A DNA stretch of 64,000 bases from Hyphomicrobium sp. (GTDB taxonomy: Bacteria > Pseudomonadota > Alphaproteobacteria > Rhizobiales > Hyphomicrobiaceae), in assembly GCF_003987855.1 (NCBI RefSeq), contig NZ_RXIZ01000012.1, forward strand, positions 26,164-90,163, written 5' to 3'. The position numbers and the translations under genes are program-made. The notes below the pieces were generated by a model that saw nothing but the letters and a program-made list of their open reading frames with translations, was not told the origin of the DNA and did not search any database. This document shows, piece after piece, positions 44,409-53,801 of this stretch (its first letter is position 1; each line of letters opens with the position of its first letter).

Positions 44409-47400
44409 CTATTCGGCGGCAACGGGGTGCGGAGTTTCGGGGCGCCCTTCCGTGTCGGCATCACGTCCCTCGCGCCACGTTTCGATGATGGCGTAAAACA
44501 CCGGAACGAAGAGAAGCGTCAGCAGCGTGGCTGCGAGCATGCCTCCGAACACGGTCGTACCCAACGACTGACGGCTCGCCGCGCCCGCACCGGATGCGAT
44601 CATCAGCGGCACGACGCCAAGAATGAATGCGAAAGCCGTCATCAAGATCGGCCGCAGTCTGAGGCGTCCGGCTTCCATCGCGGCTTCGACGATCGACAGC
44701 CCCTCGAGGCGGCGTCGCTTCGCAAACTCCACGATCAAGATGGCATTTTTAGCGGATAAGCCAATGAGCATCACGAAGCCGATCTGAGAATAGACGTCGA
44801 TCTGCATGTTACGCAGCCAGATTGCCAGCAGCGCTCCGAACAACGCGAGCGGCACGGCCAAAAGCACCATGAACGGCATCGACCAGCTCTCGTACTGCGC
44901 CGCCAGGATAAGGAAGACGAACACGCTCGCCAGCGCGAAGACCATGATGGCAATCGAGCCGGCTTTGAGTTCCTGGAACGTAATGCCGGTCCATTCGTAG
45001 CTGAAATCACGTGGCAGCGCGGTTGCGGCCGCCCGTTCCATAGCTGCGATCGCCTGGCCGGTACTATATCCTGGCGCAGGCCCGCCATTGATGAGGGCTG
45101 CCGCGTAGTTGTTGTAGTGCGGCACCGTTTCCGGCCCCACGATCGGCTTCAAGGTGCCAAGCGTGTTGAGTGGAATCATCCCGCCGGTCGCATTGCGCAC
45201 GTAGAGCCGCGAGAGGCTGGATTCTTTTGACCGCGAATTCTGATCTGCCTGCAACGTGACGCGGAACGTCCGTCCGAACAGATTGATGTCGTTGACGTAG
45301 AGCGAGCCAAGATAGATTTGCAGCGTATTGAAGACGTCGGGCAGGCTGAGGCCGAGGAGCTTCGCTTTCGATCGGTCGAGGTCGTACTTGAACTGCGGCG
45401 TCGAGGTCGAGAACGAACTGAAAAGTTGCTGCGGGTCGAGTTCGGGCTGTTTGCGGGCTTCTGCCAGGAGCGCCTGCGTCGCTTCGTTCAGCGCCTCACT
45501 TCCGCGCCCAGCAATATCTTCCACCTGGAACTCGAATCCACCCGTCGTGCCAAGTCCATCAATCGAAGGCGGATCGAAGCTGAGCACGACCGCTTCGGGT
45601 ATCATCAGCAATTTGCCGCGAACGGCTTGGACGAGAGCGGAGGCGCTTTGCTCGGGCGGACGCTCGTCCCATGGTTTCAAGATCGCGAATTCGACCGCCG
45701 AATTCGATTGCGCGGCATTCGTCAGGAAGTTGAGCCCGCTGATCGAGCCCACGATGTCGACGCCCGGCGTGTTCTCCAGGATGTCGCGCACTTTGGTCGC
45801 GACCGCGTCCGTCCGCTCGAGCGACGCTCCATCCGGCAACTGCACGACGACGAAGAAATAGCCCTGGTCCTCTATCGGCAGGAATGTGGACGGAATGCGC
45901 TGGGCGATGAAGTATGTCGCCGCAAGCACACCCGCGAACAGCATGAGCATCAGCCAGCGGATGCGAATGAGGAAGCGGACGAGGTTGGCGTAGCCGTGCG
46001 AAAGCCGGTCAAAGCCGGTATTGAACCAGCGGAACAGAAAGAATTTGGTTGGTTCCTTGTGGCGCAGGAAGGCTGCTGCCAGCGCGGGACTGAGCGTCAG
46101 CGAGTTGAACGCCGATAGCCCGACCGAAATCGCAACCGTCAACGCGAATTGATTATAGAGGCGGCCGGAAACGCCGGGAATGAAGGCGACGGGTATGAAC
46201 ACCGCCATCAGCACGCCGGTAGTTGCGATGATCGGGCCCGTCACTTCCGACATCGCTTTCAAAGCCGCGTCCATCGGCTTCAGGCCGTTCTCCAGCTGTC
46301 GCTCGACGTTCTCGACGACGACGATCGCATCATCGACGACGAGGCCAATGGCGAGCACCATGCCAAGCAGGCTCAGCATGTTGAGCGAAAAGCCGAGCAT
46401 CTGCATGATCACCAGCGTCGCGATCAGCGAGACCGGAATAGCGATGGTCGGGATGATGGTCGTTCGCCAGCTCTGAAGGAAGATGTAGACGACGAGCACG
46501 ACGAGAAACAAAGCTTCCGACAAGGTGTAAACGACATCGTGCATGGCGGCTGACACGAACCGCGTCGTGTCATAGTGCATGCCGTAGGCGATGCCCTTCG
46601 GAAAACGCTTCGACAGCTCCTGCATCTTGGCCATGACGCGCTCTTGTAAGTCGAGCGCATTTGACCCTGGCATCTGGAAAACGCCGAGAACGACTGAGGG
46701 ATCTTTGCCGAAGAAGGCGGTCGAGGAATATTGCAGTGCGCCGAGTTCGATGCGGGCGACGTCGCGCAGCCGGACGATGGCGCCTGAATTCGGATTGGCT
46801 CTCAGCACGATGTTTCCGAATTCTTCCGGACTATTGAGGCGTCCGGTGGCGTTGACTTGCATTTCGAAAGGCGTGCCGGCCGGCGCCGGCGACTGACCGA
46901 TCTTGCCGGCGGCGACCTGAATGTTTTGCTCGGCAACTGCGTTTTGCACGTCGACAGCGGTGACGCCGAGCTGCGAAAGCTTGTCCGGATCGAGCCAGAC
47001 GCGCATGGAATAGCGCCGCTCGCCGAAAATCTGCACGTCGCCGACGCCGGGAAGTCGCTTGAGTGGATCGACGATCTGCAGATAGGCGTAATTGCTGAGC
47101 GTGACCGGATCGACCGAATGATCCGGCGACGTGAGGTTCACGATCAAGACGAAATTCGGGTTCTGCTTGCGGATGGTGACGCCGGCCTGATTGACGATCG
47201 GCGGCAATTGCGAAGCAGCTTCCGAGACGCGGTTTTGAACGTCGACCGCCGCGATGCTGAGCGGATATCCGACATCGAAAGTGATGGTGATGTTCGACGA
47301 GCCGTCATTGGAACTCGTCGATGACATGTACGTCATGCCTTCGACGCCATTGATCAGCTGTTCGAGCGGAGTCGTTACCGTATCCGCAACGACTTGCGCG

Positions 47401-47558
47401 CTGGCGCCGGGATAAATCGCGGTGACGACGACTTGTGGCGGGGTGACGTTGGGAAGCTGCGCGACGGGAAGCAGGAAATAGCAAATGGTACCCGCGAGCA
47501 CCATGATCACGGCGATTGCGGAAGCGAAGATAGGACGGTGAATGAAGAAGTTGACCAT
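44409..47558 (-). CDS. RND multidrug efflux transporter, HAE1 type (AcrB/MexF-like)
   Basis: A 1049-residue proton-driven pump. Typical features: MVNFFIHRPIFASAIAVIM at the N-terminus, LPNVTPPQVVVTAIYPGASA, and VGLVVDDAIVVVENVERQLE with the two Asp of the proton relay in transmembrane 4. The ATG at 47558 is chosen because it starts this family signature; the frame is open 63 bases further upstream. It should export organic toxicants rather than metals. It is divergent from the MFS gene. Confidence 0.95.
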   Translation of the reverse strand: MVNFFIHRPIFASAIAVIMVLAGTICYFLLPVAQLPNVTPPQVVVTAIYPGASAQVVADTVTTPLEQLINGVEGMTYMSSTSSNDGSSNITITFDVGYPLSIAAVDVQNRVSEAASQLPPIVNQAGVTIRKQNPNFVLIVNLTSPDHSVDPVTLSNYAYLQIVDPLKRLPGVGDVQIFGERRYSMRVWLDPDKLSQLGVTAVDVQNAVAEQNIQVAAGKIGQSPAPAGTPFEMQVNATGRLNSPEEFGNIVLRANPNSGAIVRLRDVARIELGALQYSSTAFFGKDPSVVLGVFQMPGSNALDLQERVMAKMQELSKRFPKGIAYGMHYDTTRFVSAAMHDVVYTLSEALFLVVLVVYIFLQSWRTTIIPTIAIPVSLIATLVIMQMLGFSLNMLSLLGMVLAIGLVVDDAIVVVENVERQLENGLKPMDAALKAMSEVTGPIIATTGVLMAVFIPVAFIPGVSGRLYNQFALTVAISVGLSAFNSLTLSPALAAAFLRHKEPTKFFLFRWFNTGFDRLSHGYANLVRFLIRIRWLMLMLFAGVLAATYFIAQRIPSTFLPIEDQGYFFVVVQLPDGASLERTDAVATKVRDILENTPGVDIVGSISGLNFLTNAAQSNSAVEFAILKPWDERPPEQSASALVQAVRGKLLMIPEAVVLSFDPPSIDGLGTTGGFEFQVEDIAGRGSEALNEATQALLAEARKQPELDPQQLFSSFSTSTPQFKYDLDRSKAKLLGLSLPDVFNTLQIYLGSLYVNDINLFGRTFRVTLQADQNSRSKESSLSRLYVRNATGGMIPLNTLGTLKPIVGPETVPHYNNYAAALINGGPAPGYSTGQAIAAMERAAATALPRDFSYEWTGITFQELKAGSIAIMVFALASVFVFLILAAQYESWSMPFMVLLAVPLALFGALLAIWLRNMQIDVYSQIGFVMLIGLSAKNAILIVEFAKRRRLEGLSIVEAAMEAGRLRLRPILMTAFAFILGVVPLMIASGAGAASRQSLGTTVFGGMLAATLLTLLFVPVFYAIIETWREGRDADTEGRPETPHPVAAE

Positions 47559-47950
47559 GTGCCGTCTGTTGAAATCGGGAGCCAATCGCCCGCAGCCGGC
47601 CCGCTCCCCCGGAACCCGCAATCCCTTTAAGGACAGAACCGGACCGACCTCAAGTGCGGAGTTGGCAGCGATCGCAAGGAAGCTTGCCTTGAAACTTCGA
47701 GTTTAGTGCTTGTGCTTTCAGGCAGTGGTCGAAGTGCACCTCGCGTCTCTAGCGACACGTCACCCTCGCACGATTATGAGGCGCGAAAAATTCCCAGGCA
47801 TGTCTCAGTGCGAGAAGCAGCAGGATGACGGCCGGTAGTTTACCATGCTAAGCAGCGGCGAATTGTTTGGGCAGTGGACCTGCCACGACGTGCGCTCCCG
47901 AGTTTTCGACAAGGCGCCCTCGGCGAGCCAAAAACAAACCAGGAAACAAA
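47559..47950. other. Divergent promoter region, RND pump and MFS transporter
   Basis: About 390 bases without a gene, separating two divergent efflux genes. AGGAAA lies just before the MFS start at 47951. No TetR-like operator stands out by eye, and no regulator gene lies in the gap. Confidence 0.4.
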
Positions 47951-49216
47951 ATGCCAAGTTCTCAGCGCGCAGCGCATTCGTCCGCGGCGCGACAGGATGT
48001 ACCTTCCGAACCTTTGATGATCTCGTTTGTGGAGTTCGTTTGCCTGACGGCATCGCTGATGGCGCTGACGGCGCTGGCGATCGACATCATGCTTCCCGCG
48101 CTGCCTGACATCGCATCGTCCTTCGGCGTGCAGAGCGAAAACGATCGGCAGCTCGTCGTCATTTTGTACATGGCAGGCTTCGCGCTAGGGCAGATCTTCT
48201 TCGGCCCTCTTTCTGATCATTTTGGCCGCAAACCGATGCTGATGGCTGGCTTGGCGGTCTTCATCGTCGGCACGGTGGCCGCGCTTTGGGCGTCGAGCTT
48301 CGAAACTTTGCTTGCCGCGCGTCTCGTTCAGGGCGTAGGAGCCGCCTCGCCGCGCATCATCGCCATTGCCGTCGTGCGCGATCTTTATGCCGGACGACAG
48401 ATGGCGCGCGTCATGTCGTTTGCGATGATGGTTTTCATCACCGTTCCCGTGCTCGCGCCAAGCGTCGGCCAGGCGCTTCTTCACATTGGCAACTGGCACT
48501 GGATCTTCTTCGTGCTGCTGGCAATGGCGACCATCGTCGCCGTGTGGTCCGGCGTGCGTCTGCCTGAGACGGCCCGTCCTGCGCTTGGCGCCGAGCGTCC
48601 GTTGACGATACGCCAGTCGCTTGCGACCGCGTTGTTAAATCCCGTCACGATGGGCTACGCCGTCTGTGGCGGCTTCATGTTCGCTTCCCTCCTCGCCTAT
48701 GTGGCAAGCGCCCAGCAGATATTTGTCGAGGTGTTCGGCATCGGCGACATTTTCCCGGTTGTGTTCGGCGCGATAGCTCTCGCGATCGCCGCGGCATCCT
48801 TCGTCAACGCGCGCTTGGTCGGGCGGCTAGGCATGCGTCGCGTCTCTCACTCGGCGCTTTGTGGTTCGATTTGCGTGTCTCTTTTGCTCGCGATCGCCGC
48901 CTACGTAGGAGCGGTGGGTTTTGCCACTTTCGCGGTCGCGCTCGCGGTCGACTTTTTCCTTTTTGGCTTGATCGCCCCGAACTTCAACGCGCTCGCGATG
49001 GAACCGCAGGGCCACAATGCCGGAATGGCGTCCTCGGTGGTCGGAGCCTTCGGAACCGCGGTCGGCGCGCTTGCGGGCGGCCTGATAGCTCGTGCGTTCG
49101 ACGGCTCGGTGTTTCCGATTGCGGCCGGCTTTGCAATTTGCAGTCTGATAACCAGCGCAATTGTTTTAGCCGTCGAAGGCCGTTCCGGCCTGTTCGGTCG
49201 CAATCGAACCGCGTGA
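47951..49216 (+). CDS. MFS transporter, Bcr/CflA-like drug efflux
   Basis: A 421-residue membrane protein with 12 predicted helices, the motif-A GPLSDHFGRKPMLMAG between helices 2 and 3, and motif-C-like segment VLAPSVGQALL. The segment AIDIMLPALPDIASSFGV is typical of the Bcr/CflA subfamily. ATG 47951 follows AGGAAAC. It is divergent from an RND pump and followed by a two-component system that could control it. Confidence 0.92.
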   Translation: MPSSQRAAHSSAARQDVPSEPLMISFVEFVCLTASLMALTALAIDIMLPALPDIASSFGVQSENDRQLVVILYMAGFALGQIFFGPLSDHFGRKPMLMAGLAVFIVGTVAALWASSFETLLAARLVQGVGAASPRIIAIAVVRDLYAGRQMARVMSFAMMVFITVPVLAPSVGQALLHIGNWHWIFFVLLAMATIVAVWSGVRLPETARPALGAERPLTIRQSLATALLNPVTMGYAVCGGFMFASLLAYVASAQQIFVEVFGIGDIFPVVFGAIALAIAAASFVNARLVGRLGMRRVSHSALCGSICVSLLLAIAAYVGAVGFATFAVALAVDFFLFGLIAPNFNALAMEPQGHNAGMASSVVGAFGTAVGALAGGLIARAFDGSVFPIAAGFAICSLITSAIVLAVEGRSGLFGRNRTA

Positions 49217-49243
49217 GCGCAGCTAAAATTTTGGTAACGGAGC

Positions 49244-49274
49244 CAAGGAACATGCACTTGTGCGTGGTTCCTTG
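49244..49274. terminator. Hairpin after the MFS gene
   Basis: CAAGGAAC (49244-49251) and GTTCCTTG (49267-49274) form an 8-bp stem around an inner GCAC/GTGC. It lies 28 bases past the MFS stop and 77 bases before the response-regulator start. No T-run follows, so it is either a weak terminator or an operator for the regulator. Confidence 0.4.
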
Positions 49275-49350
49275 CCCAATCCTGTACTAAATGCTGCCGC
49301 CGGGAATATGGATGATCCACTGGCGGGCGGGACTGCGAGGCGCGATTGGC

Positions 49351-50028
49351 ATGAGAATTTTGCTGCTTGAGGACGACGCGAACACCGCAGCTTACATACT
49401 CCGAGGTCTGGAAGAAGAAGGCCACACCGTCGATCACCTTGCGGACGGTCGCGACGCCGTCGCCCAAGCCGTCGCCGAAAACTACGACGTCATCATTCTT
49501 GATCGCATGCTTCCGAGCCTCGACGGCCTCGCGATCATCAAAACTATCCGTAGCGCTGGACGCGGAGTGCCAGTCCTTTTTCTCACCGCGCTGGGCGGGG
49601 TCGATGATCGCGTCGAGGGTCTCGACGCTGGCGCCGACGATTATCTGGTAAAGCCGTTTGCCTTTTCCGAGCTGCTCGCCCGCGTCAACGCGCTCGCCCG
49701 CCGTCCTCATACCAAAGGCGAGGAGACACGCCTCAAGGTGGGTGATCTCGAGATCGATCTTGTCAGCCGGAAGGTTACCCGAGGGGGCGACGTCATCGAT
49801 CTTCAGCCTCGAGAATTTCGGCTTCTTGAAGTGCTCGTTCGCAACCGGGGGCGCGTCGTCACGCGCACGATGTTGCTCGAGCGCGTGTGGAGCTTCCATT
49901 TTGATCCAAAGACGAGTGTCGTCGAAACGCACATCTCGCGGCTACGCGCCAAGATCGACAAGCCCTATGGTAAGGAGCTGATCCACACCATTCGCGGGAG
50001 CGGATACACGGTCCATGACGGCTCGTGA
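49351..50028 (+). CDS. OmpR-family response regulator
   Basis: A 225-residue regulator: receiver domain with acidic pocket ED (7-8), phosphorylated Asp51 in IILDRMLPS and Lys in YLVKPFAF (about 101), then an OmpR winged helix (REFRLLEVLVRNRGRVVTRT, TIRGSGYTV). ATG 49351 begins the receiver; an upstream in-frame ATG at 49291 adds non-conserved residues. It overlaps the sensor kinase gene by 14 bases. Confidence 0.94.
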   Translation: MRILLLEDDANTAAYILRGLEEEGHTVDHLADGRDAVAQAVAENYDVIILDRMLPSLDGLAIIKTIRSAGRGVPVLFLTALGGVDDRVEGLDAGADDYLVKPFAFSELLARVNALARRPHTKGEETRLKVGDLEIDLVSRKVTRGGDVIDLQPREFRLLEVLVRNRGRVVTRTMLLERVWSFHFDPKTSVVETHISRLRAKIDKPYGKELIHTIRGSGYTVHDGS

Positions 50029-51388
50029 TCTTCTGAAGCGCACGCCGTTTCGATTGGCGGCGACGTTTTCCATCTTTTTCATAACGACCATTCTGGCGCT
50101 GTTCACCGTCGTCTACCTTGTCGCGAGTGAACGGCTGGTCGCCGATATTCACGATCGTGTCGAGACGACGCTCGACTCCCTCGCGGCTCTCGACGGCGAG
50201 CGAACGTTCGACGATCTCGTTGCGCTGGTCGCCAGCGAAAGTCAGTCAGTGCGAGACCCAGACTTCATCATGGAGCTCGTCGACAAGAACGGCAACTTTC
50301 TCGCCGGCAATGTGCGCGGCGTGCGCGATTCCAATCAGTGGATGACGCTGAAGCGCTCCGACGTCTTTCTCACCCTCGACCGCGGCGAGCCGGATGACGA
50401 ATTCCTCGCCATCTGGCGCCCTCTTGTCAAAGGCAAGCTGCTCGTCGGCAGCGACAACAGCGAGGTCAAGCAGGTCAAATCATTTCTACAGAAGCTTCTG
50501 GGCTATGGCCTGGTCGCGGCGTTTCTGGCGATTGCGCTATGCGCGACTTATTTTGCACGCGAGACGCAACATCGTATCGATGCCTTCTCGCGTCCCCTTG
50601 CCCGCGTTTCCAAGGGAGAGATCTCCGCGCGAGTCCCCATTTCCGGCCAGCAGGACGATATTGATGAAGTCGCTCAGCAAGTGAACGGCATGCTGGGCAA
50701 CCTGCAAAGGTTGATCGAAAACGTCAATCAATCCTCATCAGACATTGCCCACGACCTGAAGAAGCCGCTCGGCCGGTTGCGGCAGCGCTTGGACGACGCG
50801 CGCCGCAGCGCATCCGACGTCGATGAATTTCGACGCGCAGTGGACGCAGCCCTCGGCGATCTCGATTCTATTTCAGAAACGTTCGATGCCTTGCTCCGCA
50901 TCACTCAGATTGAAGCCGGAGCGCGCAAGTCGCGCTTCGTGACGCTGGATCTGGCTCCCTTGCTCGCCGATGTTCGCGATGTCTACGATGTTGTGGCGGA
51001 GGACGCCGGCGACAAGTTGTTCTATGCCCCATCTCATTCGGGCTCTGCGTTGGTCCGCGGCGACCCAGAACTCCTTGTCCAACTCTTTGCAAATCTCGTC
51101 GAGAATTCGATCCGTCACTGCCCCTCGGGAACGGATATCACCCTTCAGCTGACGAGCGAGCCCGGCGCCTACGTCGTGACGGTCGCCGACAATGGACCGG
51201 GAATACCTGAGCAGGAACGCCAGAATGTTTTCCGGCGGCTCTATCGATTGGAGCGGGCGCGCTCCACCGACGGCAGCGGGCTGGGCCTGAGCCTTGTCGC
51301 GGCTATTGTCGAACTGCACGGCGCTCACATTGCGTTATCGGATAACAGCCCCGGCCTCAGGGCGGAAGTCAGGTTTCCCGCCATCTGA
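50015..51388 (+). CDS. Sensor histidine kinase
   Basis: A 457-residue membrane kinase with two transmembrane helices (about 14-38 and 162-182), a periplasmic sensor of about 125 residues, HAMP, dimerisation helix with His246 in DIAHDLKKPLGRL, and ATPase motifs (NLVENSIRHC, ADNGPGIP, GSGLGLSLV). Lys-Lys replaces the common Arg-Thr after HDL. It pairs with the upstream regulator; the signal is unknown. Confidence 0.94.
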   Translation: MTARDLLKRTPFRLAATFSIFFITTILALFTVVYLVASERLVADIHDRVETTLDSLAALDGERTFDDLVALVASESQSVRDPDFIMELVDKNGNFLAGNVRGVRDSNQWMTLKRSDVFLTLDRGEPDDEFLAIWRPLVKGKLLVGSDNSEVKQVKSFLQKLLGYGLVAAFLAIALCATYFARETQHRIDAFSRPLARVSKGEISARVPISGQQDDIDEVAQQVNGMLGNLQRLIENVNQSSSDIAHDLKKPLGRLRQRLDDARRSASDVDEFRRAVDAALGDLDSISETFDALLRITQIEAGARKSRFVTLDLAPLLADVRDVYDVVAEDAGDKLFYAPSHSGSALVRGDPELLVQLFANLVENSIRHCPSGTDITLQLTSEPGAYVVTVADNGPGIPEQERQNVFRRLYRLERARSTDGSGLGLSLVAAIVELHGAHIALSDNSPGLRAEVRFPAI

Positions 51389-51412
51389 AGATATCACGCT
51401 CAATCAAATGAA

Positions 51413-51445
51413 ATCGGGCGGTCGGGAATTTTCCCGCCGCCCGAT
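51413..51445. terminator. Convergent terminator between sensor kinase and hutX
   Basis: A 15-bp stem with one bulged T: ATCGGGCGG-T-CGGGAA (51413-51428), loop TT, TTCCCGCCGCCCGAT (51431-51445). On the minus strand it is followed by T-rich sequence (TTTCATTTGATT), so it fits best as the terminator of the leftward hmuQ-hutX unit and may serve both directions. Confidence 0.75.
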
Positions 51446-51477
51446 CGTCCCCTGTCATGGCCCCCCATGCCGGAGCT

Positions 51478-52008
51478 TTATGCGAGGAAGCGCATTCTCA
51501 ATTCGTCGAAAAGCTTCACTTGGTCGGCGATGAGTTCGCGCTTCTCGTCGCGCCGTACAAAGATCTTGAAGATCGCTTCGCCGGTGGCGTTGAAAAACTG
51601 AATCGATCGCGATTCACGCCCCATGAAGGGCCGCATGACGAAAGCGATCGCCGTACAGTTCTCCGCCTTGATGTGTCCACCGATGGGGCTATCGCCGTGA
51701 AGATTGAAGTACCCTCGTCCGATGGAGCCCGGCGGTATCGGGCCCTCGCACTCCAGTACGATATCGGGAGTATGCACGATGAAGACGATCGACCCCCAGG
51801 CCGTCAGCGCCGCCATGATCGTCTCAAACGCGCTACCGGCCACGATCGTGCGATGAGCCTCAGGAAGGGATTGAACGGCCTCAAACGTGCTGACGCCATA
51901 GTCCCGCGCGATTTGCTCGAGAATGCCGTCCGAGTTCTTGGCGAGCTTCTCTCGCAATGGAGGCCGCGTCTGAGCCTCAGGCGTCATCATCTCGCTCATC
52001 CCGGTCAC
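51478..52008 (-). CDS. hutX: HutX-like intracellular heme-handling protein
   Basis: A 176-residue cytoplasmic protein of the HutX/HuvX family, which binds heme and passes it on. Recognisable segments are ETIMAALTAWGSIVFIVHTP, GYFNLHGDSPIGGHIKAENC and SIQFFNATGEAIFKIFVRRD. The GTG start at 52008 overlaps the hmuQ stop (GTGA); the ATG at 51999 is an alternative. The two genes form a small heme-use operon apart from the uptake operon. Confidence 0.88.
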   Translation of the reverse strand: MTGMSEMMTPEAQTRPPLREKLAKNSDGILEQIARDYGVSTFEAVQSLPEAHRTIVAGSAFETIMAALTAWGSIVFIVHTPDIVLECEGPIPPGSIGRGYFNLHGDSPIGGHIKAENCTAIAFVMRPFMGRESRSIQFFNATGEAIFKIFVRRDEKRELIADQVKLFDELRMRFLA

Positions 52009-52352
52009 TCGGCCGCCGTCAACGCGGTATTGGACCCATCGGAACCGACTTCCTGGATGACCTCGAAGCCTTCGAATTCCGGATGTCCGAGATAAAGCTT
52101 CTTAGCCGTCCCCGCGCCGGAGTGGGATTTCCGGAACGATTCCGATTTCGTCCAAGCTTCGAAATCGGCGAACGACCGCCAAACGGTGTGCGAAGAATAA
52201 AGCACATGGTCCTCCTTCTTAGGACCTCGCAGCAGGTGGAACGAAATGAAGCCCGGCTCCTTGTGCAGGTTCACCTCTCGCGACAGCCAGACCTGCTCGA
52301 AGTCCTTCTCCGCGCCGGGTTCGACTTTGAAGCGGTTCATAGCAATGTACAT
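52005..52352 (-). CDS. hmuQ: Heme-degrading monooxygenase, HmuQ/IsdG type
   Basis: A 115-residue ABM-fold protein beginning MYIAMNRFKVEPGAEKDFEQ and carrying VLYSSHTVWRSFADFEAWTK, the signature of rhizobial HmuQ and IsdG heme oxygenases, including the catalytic Asn and the His/Trp. It opens the heme ring and releases iron. It is translationally coupled to hutX and preceded by a 12-bp inverted repeat in its leader. Confidence 0.88.
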   Translation of the reverse strand: MYIAMNRFKVEPGAEKDFEQVWLSREVNLHKEPGFISFHLLRGPKKEDHVLYSSHTVWRSFADFEAWTKSESFRKSHSGAGTAKKLYLGHPEFEGFEVIQEVGSDGSNTALTAAE

Positions 52353-52377
52353 GTCGTGATCCTCATGATGGCCAGGA

Positions 52378-52421
52378 ACAGCGGGCCGGGAGCTGGGGTT
52401 TCATGCGTGCCGGCCCGCTGT
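52378..52421. repeat. Inverted repeat in the hmuQ leader
   Basis: ACAGCGGGCCGG (52378-52389) and CCGGCCCGCTGT (52410-52421) are a perfect 12-bp inverted repeat with a 20-base loop, 26 bases upstream of the hmuQ ATG. No T-run follows on the minus strand. It could be an attenuator or translational control hairpin, or a terminator of the VOC gene upstream. Confidence 0.5.
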
Positions 52422-52577
52422 CTATGATCTTAGAGCGGAGAGACGGGAAGTCGGAAGGCTCCAAGACACATTCTTGATCGATATGCTGCATCAGGCTTTC
52501 GCAAAAGCAATCTGCAGCGCCGGAACCTAAAATTCTACACAGAAAAAGTCAACATTATCGCAAAGGGCGGGCAAGGT

Positions 52578-52979
52578 TTAATTCGCCTGATGATCGGGCA
52601 TCATTTGCCCGATGTTCAGAAGATTGCCGTCCTCGTCGACAAAGTGAAATTCGCGCATACCCCACGGCTTATCTTCAACCGGTGAGAGACGTTTGGCGGC
52701 GCCATTTCTGAAGGCGGCATGCCACTCGTCGACGTCAGCGACGCGAACATACGCCGATACGCAATGCGGCTCTGGGATCTGCGTGACGCTCGAAACGTGA
52801 AGTTCAACGGCGCGCCGCCGCAAGATGAGATAGTTGTGCGCTGCGTTGATGACGGCGAAGCCTTTGCTGCCATAGGTGTCAGCCGCGCGCGAGATGTTCG
52901 TTGAGATCAGGACCGGTATGGCCAAAGGCACGGCGATCTTCGCGCCTGTACGGTGAAACTCGTCCGGTAACGTCATCAT
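52578..52979 (-). CDS. VOC-superfamily (glyoxalase/bleomycin-resistance-like) protein
   Basis: A 133-residue single VOC domain with paired beta-alpha-beta units (AIPVLISTNISRAADTYGSK, then VSAYVRVADVDEWHAAF) and the closing motif WGMREFHFVDEDGNLLNIGQ with a Glu metal ligand. Substrate unknown. Its ATG overlaps the hmuV stop, which ties it to the heme-uptake operon, although VOC proteins are not a standard part of that operon. Confidence 0.8.
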   Translation of the reverse strand: MMTLPDEFHRTGAKIAVPLAIPVLISTNISRAADTYGSKGFAVINAAHNYLILRRRAVELHVSSVTQIPEPHCVSAYVRVADVDEWHAAFRNGAAKRLSPVEDKPWGMREFHFVDEDGNLLNIGQMMPDHQAN

Positions 52980-53797
52980 TCGGCTGCAACTCCCCTGCCC
53001 ATCTTACGAGAGATTGCGTTCGGCAAGACCAGTCTTCGGCCATCACTGAATGCCTCGACCCGCAATCGACACCCGAACGTGTGACTGAGGAGTTCTTCAT
53101 TCAAGATGTCATTGGGATCACCCTGAGCGACGATGCGTCCCTCGGCCATAAGCACGATCTCATCCGCGAATGCGGCCGCCAGATTGAGATCGTGTATGAC
53201 AAGCAAAACCGCTCGACCATTTTGTGACTGCGCTTTTACGAGGCTGAGCACATCATCTTGATGTTTGAGATCGAGGCTCGCTGTCGGCTCATCAAGAAGA
53301 ATGGCGGCTCTTTCGCCTGGATGGCGCCGTGCCGTGTTCATCTGACAAATCGCGCGCGCGATATGAACGCGCTGCCGCTCGCCACCGGATAGTTCGTTGA
53401 TCAGACGAGGCGCAAATGAATGAAGACCTACGCTCGTAAGTGCATCTTGGGCCGCCGCAGCTGCATCCGCATCACGCAGCGCGAACCCGGGTACCGTCGC
53501 TCCCAACATCACGACTTCGAGAACCGTGAATGGAAATGTCAGCGTCGAGGCTTGCGAAACAACGGATCGCCGCGCAGCCAAGCGCGCGACGGGAATACGC
53601 GCAATGTCTGTGCCGTCGAGAAAAACATTGCCTTCACTCGGCTTCAATTCACCCGCGATTGTGCGCAAGAGTGTCGACTTACCAGCCCCATTTGGCCCGA
53701 TGATCGCAGTGAGCCGTCCCGGCACGATGGCGAGGGAAGCCTGCGCGATGAGAGCTTTGCTGCCGCGCCTCACGCTGACATTGCGCGCCTCGAGCAT
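52976..53797 (-). CDS. hmuV: Heme ABC transporter ATPase
   Basis: A 273-residue ABC ATPase with Walker A GPNGAGKST (34-42), signature LSGGERQRV (about 142-150), Walker B ILLDEPTASLD (about 168) and H-loop VIHDLN. ATG 53797 starts the ABC domain; the frame is open 120 bases upstream into hmuU. The stop overlaps the VOC gene. It powers heme import by HmuU. Confidence 0.94.
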   Translation of the reverse strand: MLEARNVSVRRGSKALIAQASLAIVPGRLTAIIGPNGAGKSTLLRTIAGELKPSEGNVFLDGTDIARIPVARLAARRSVVSQASTLTFPFTVLEVVMLGATVPGFALRDADAAAAAQDALTSVGLHSFAPRLINELSGGERQRVHIARAICQMNTARRHPGERAAILLDEPTASLDLKHQDDVLSLVKAQSQNGRAVLLVIHDLNLAAAFADEIVLMAEGRIVAQGDPNDILNEELLSHTFGCRLRVEAFSDGRRLVLPNAISRKMGRGVAAE

Positions 53798-53801
53798 CAC
53801 T

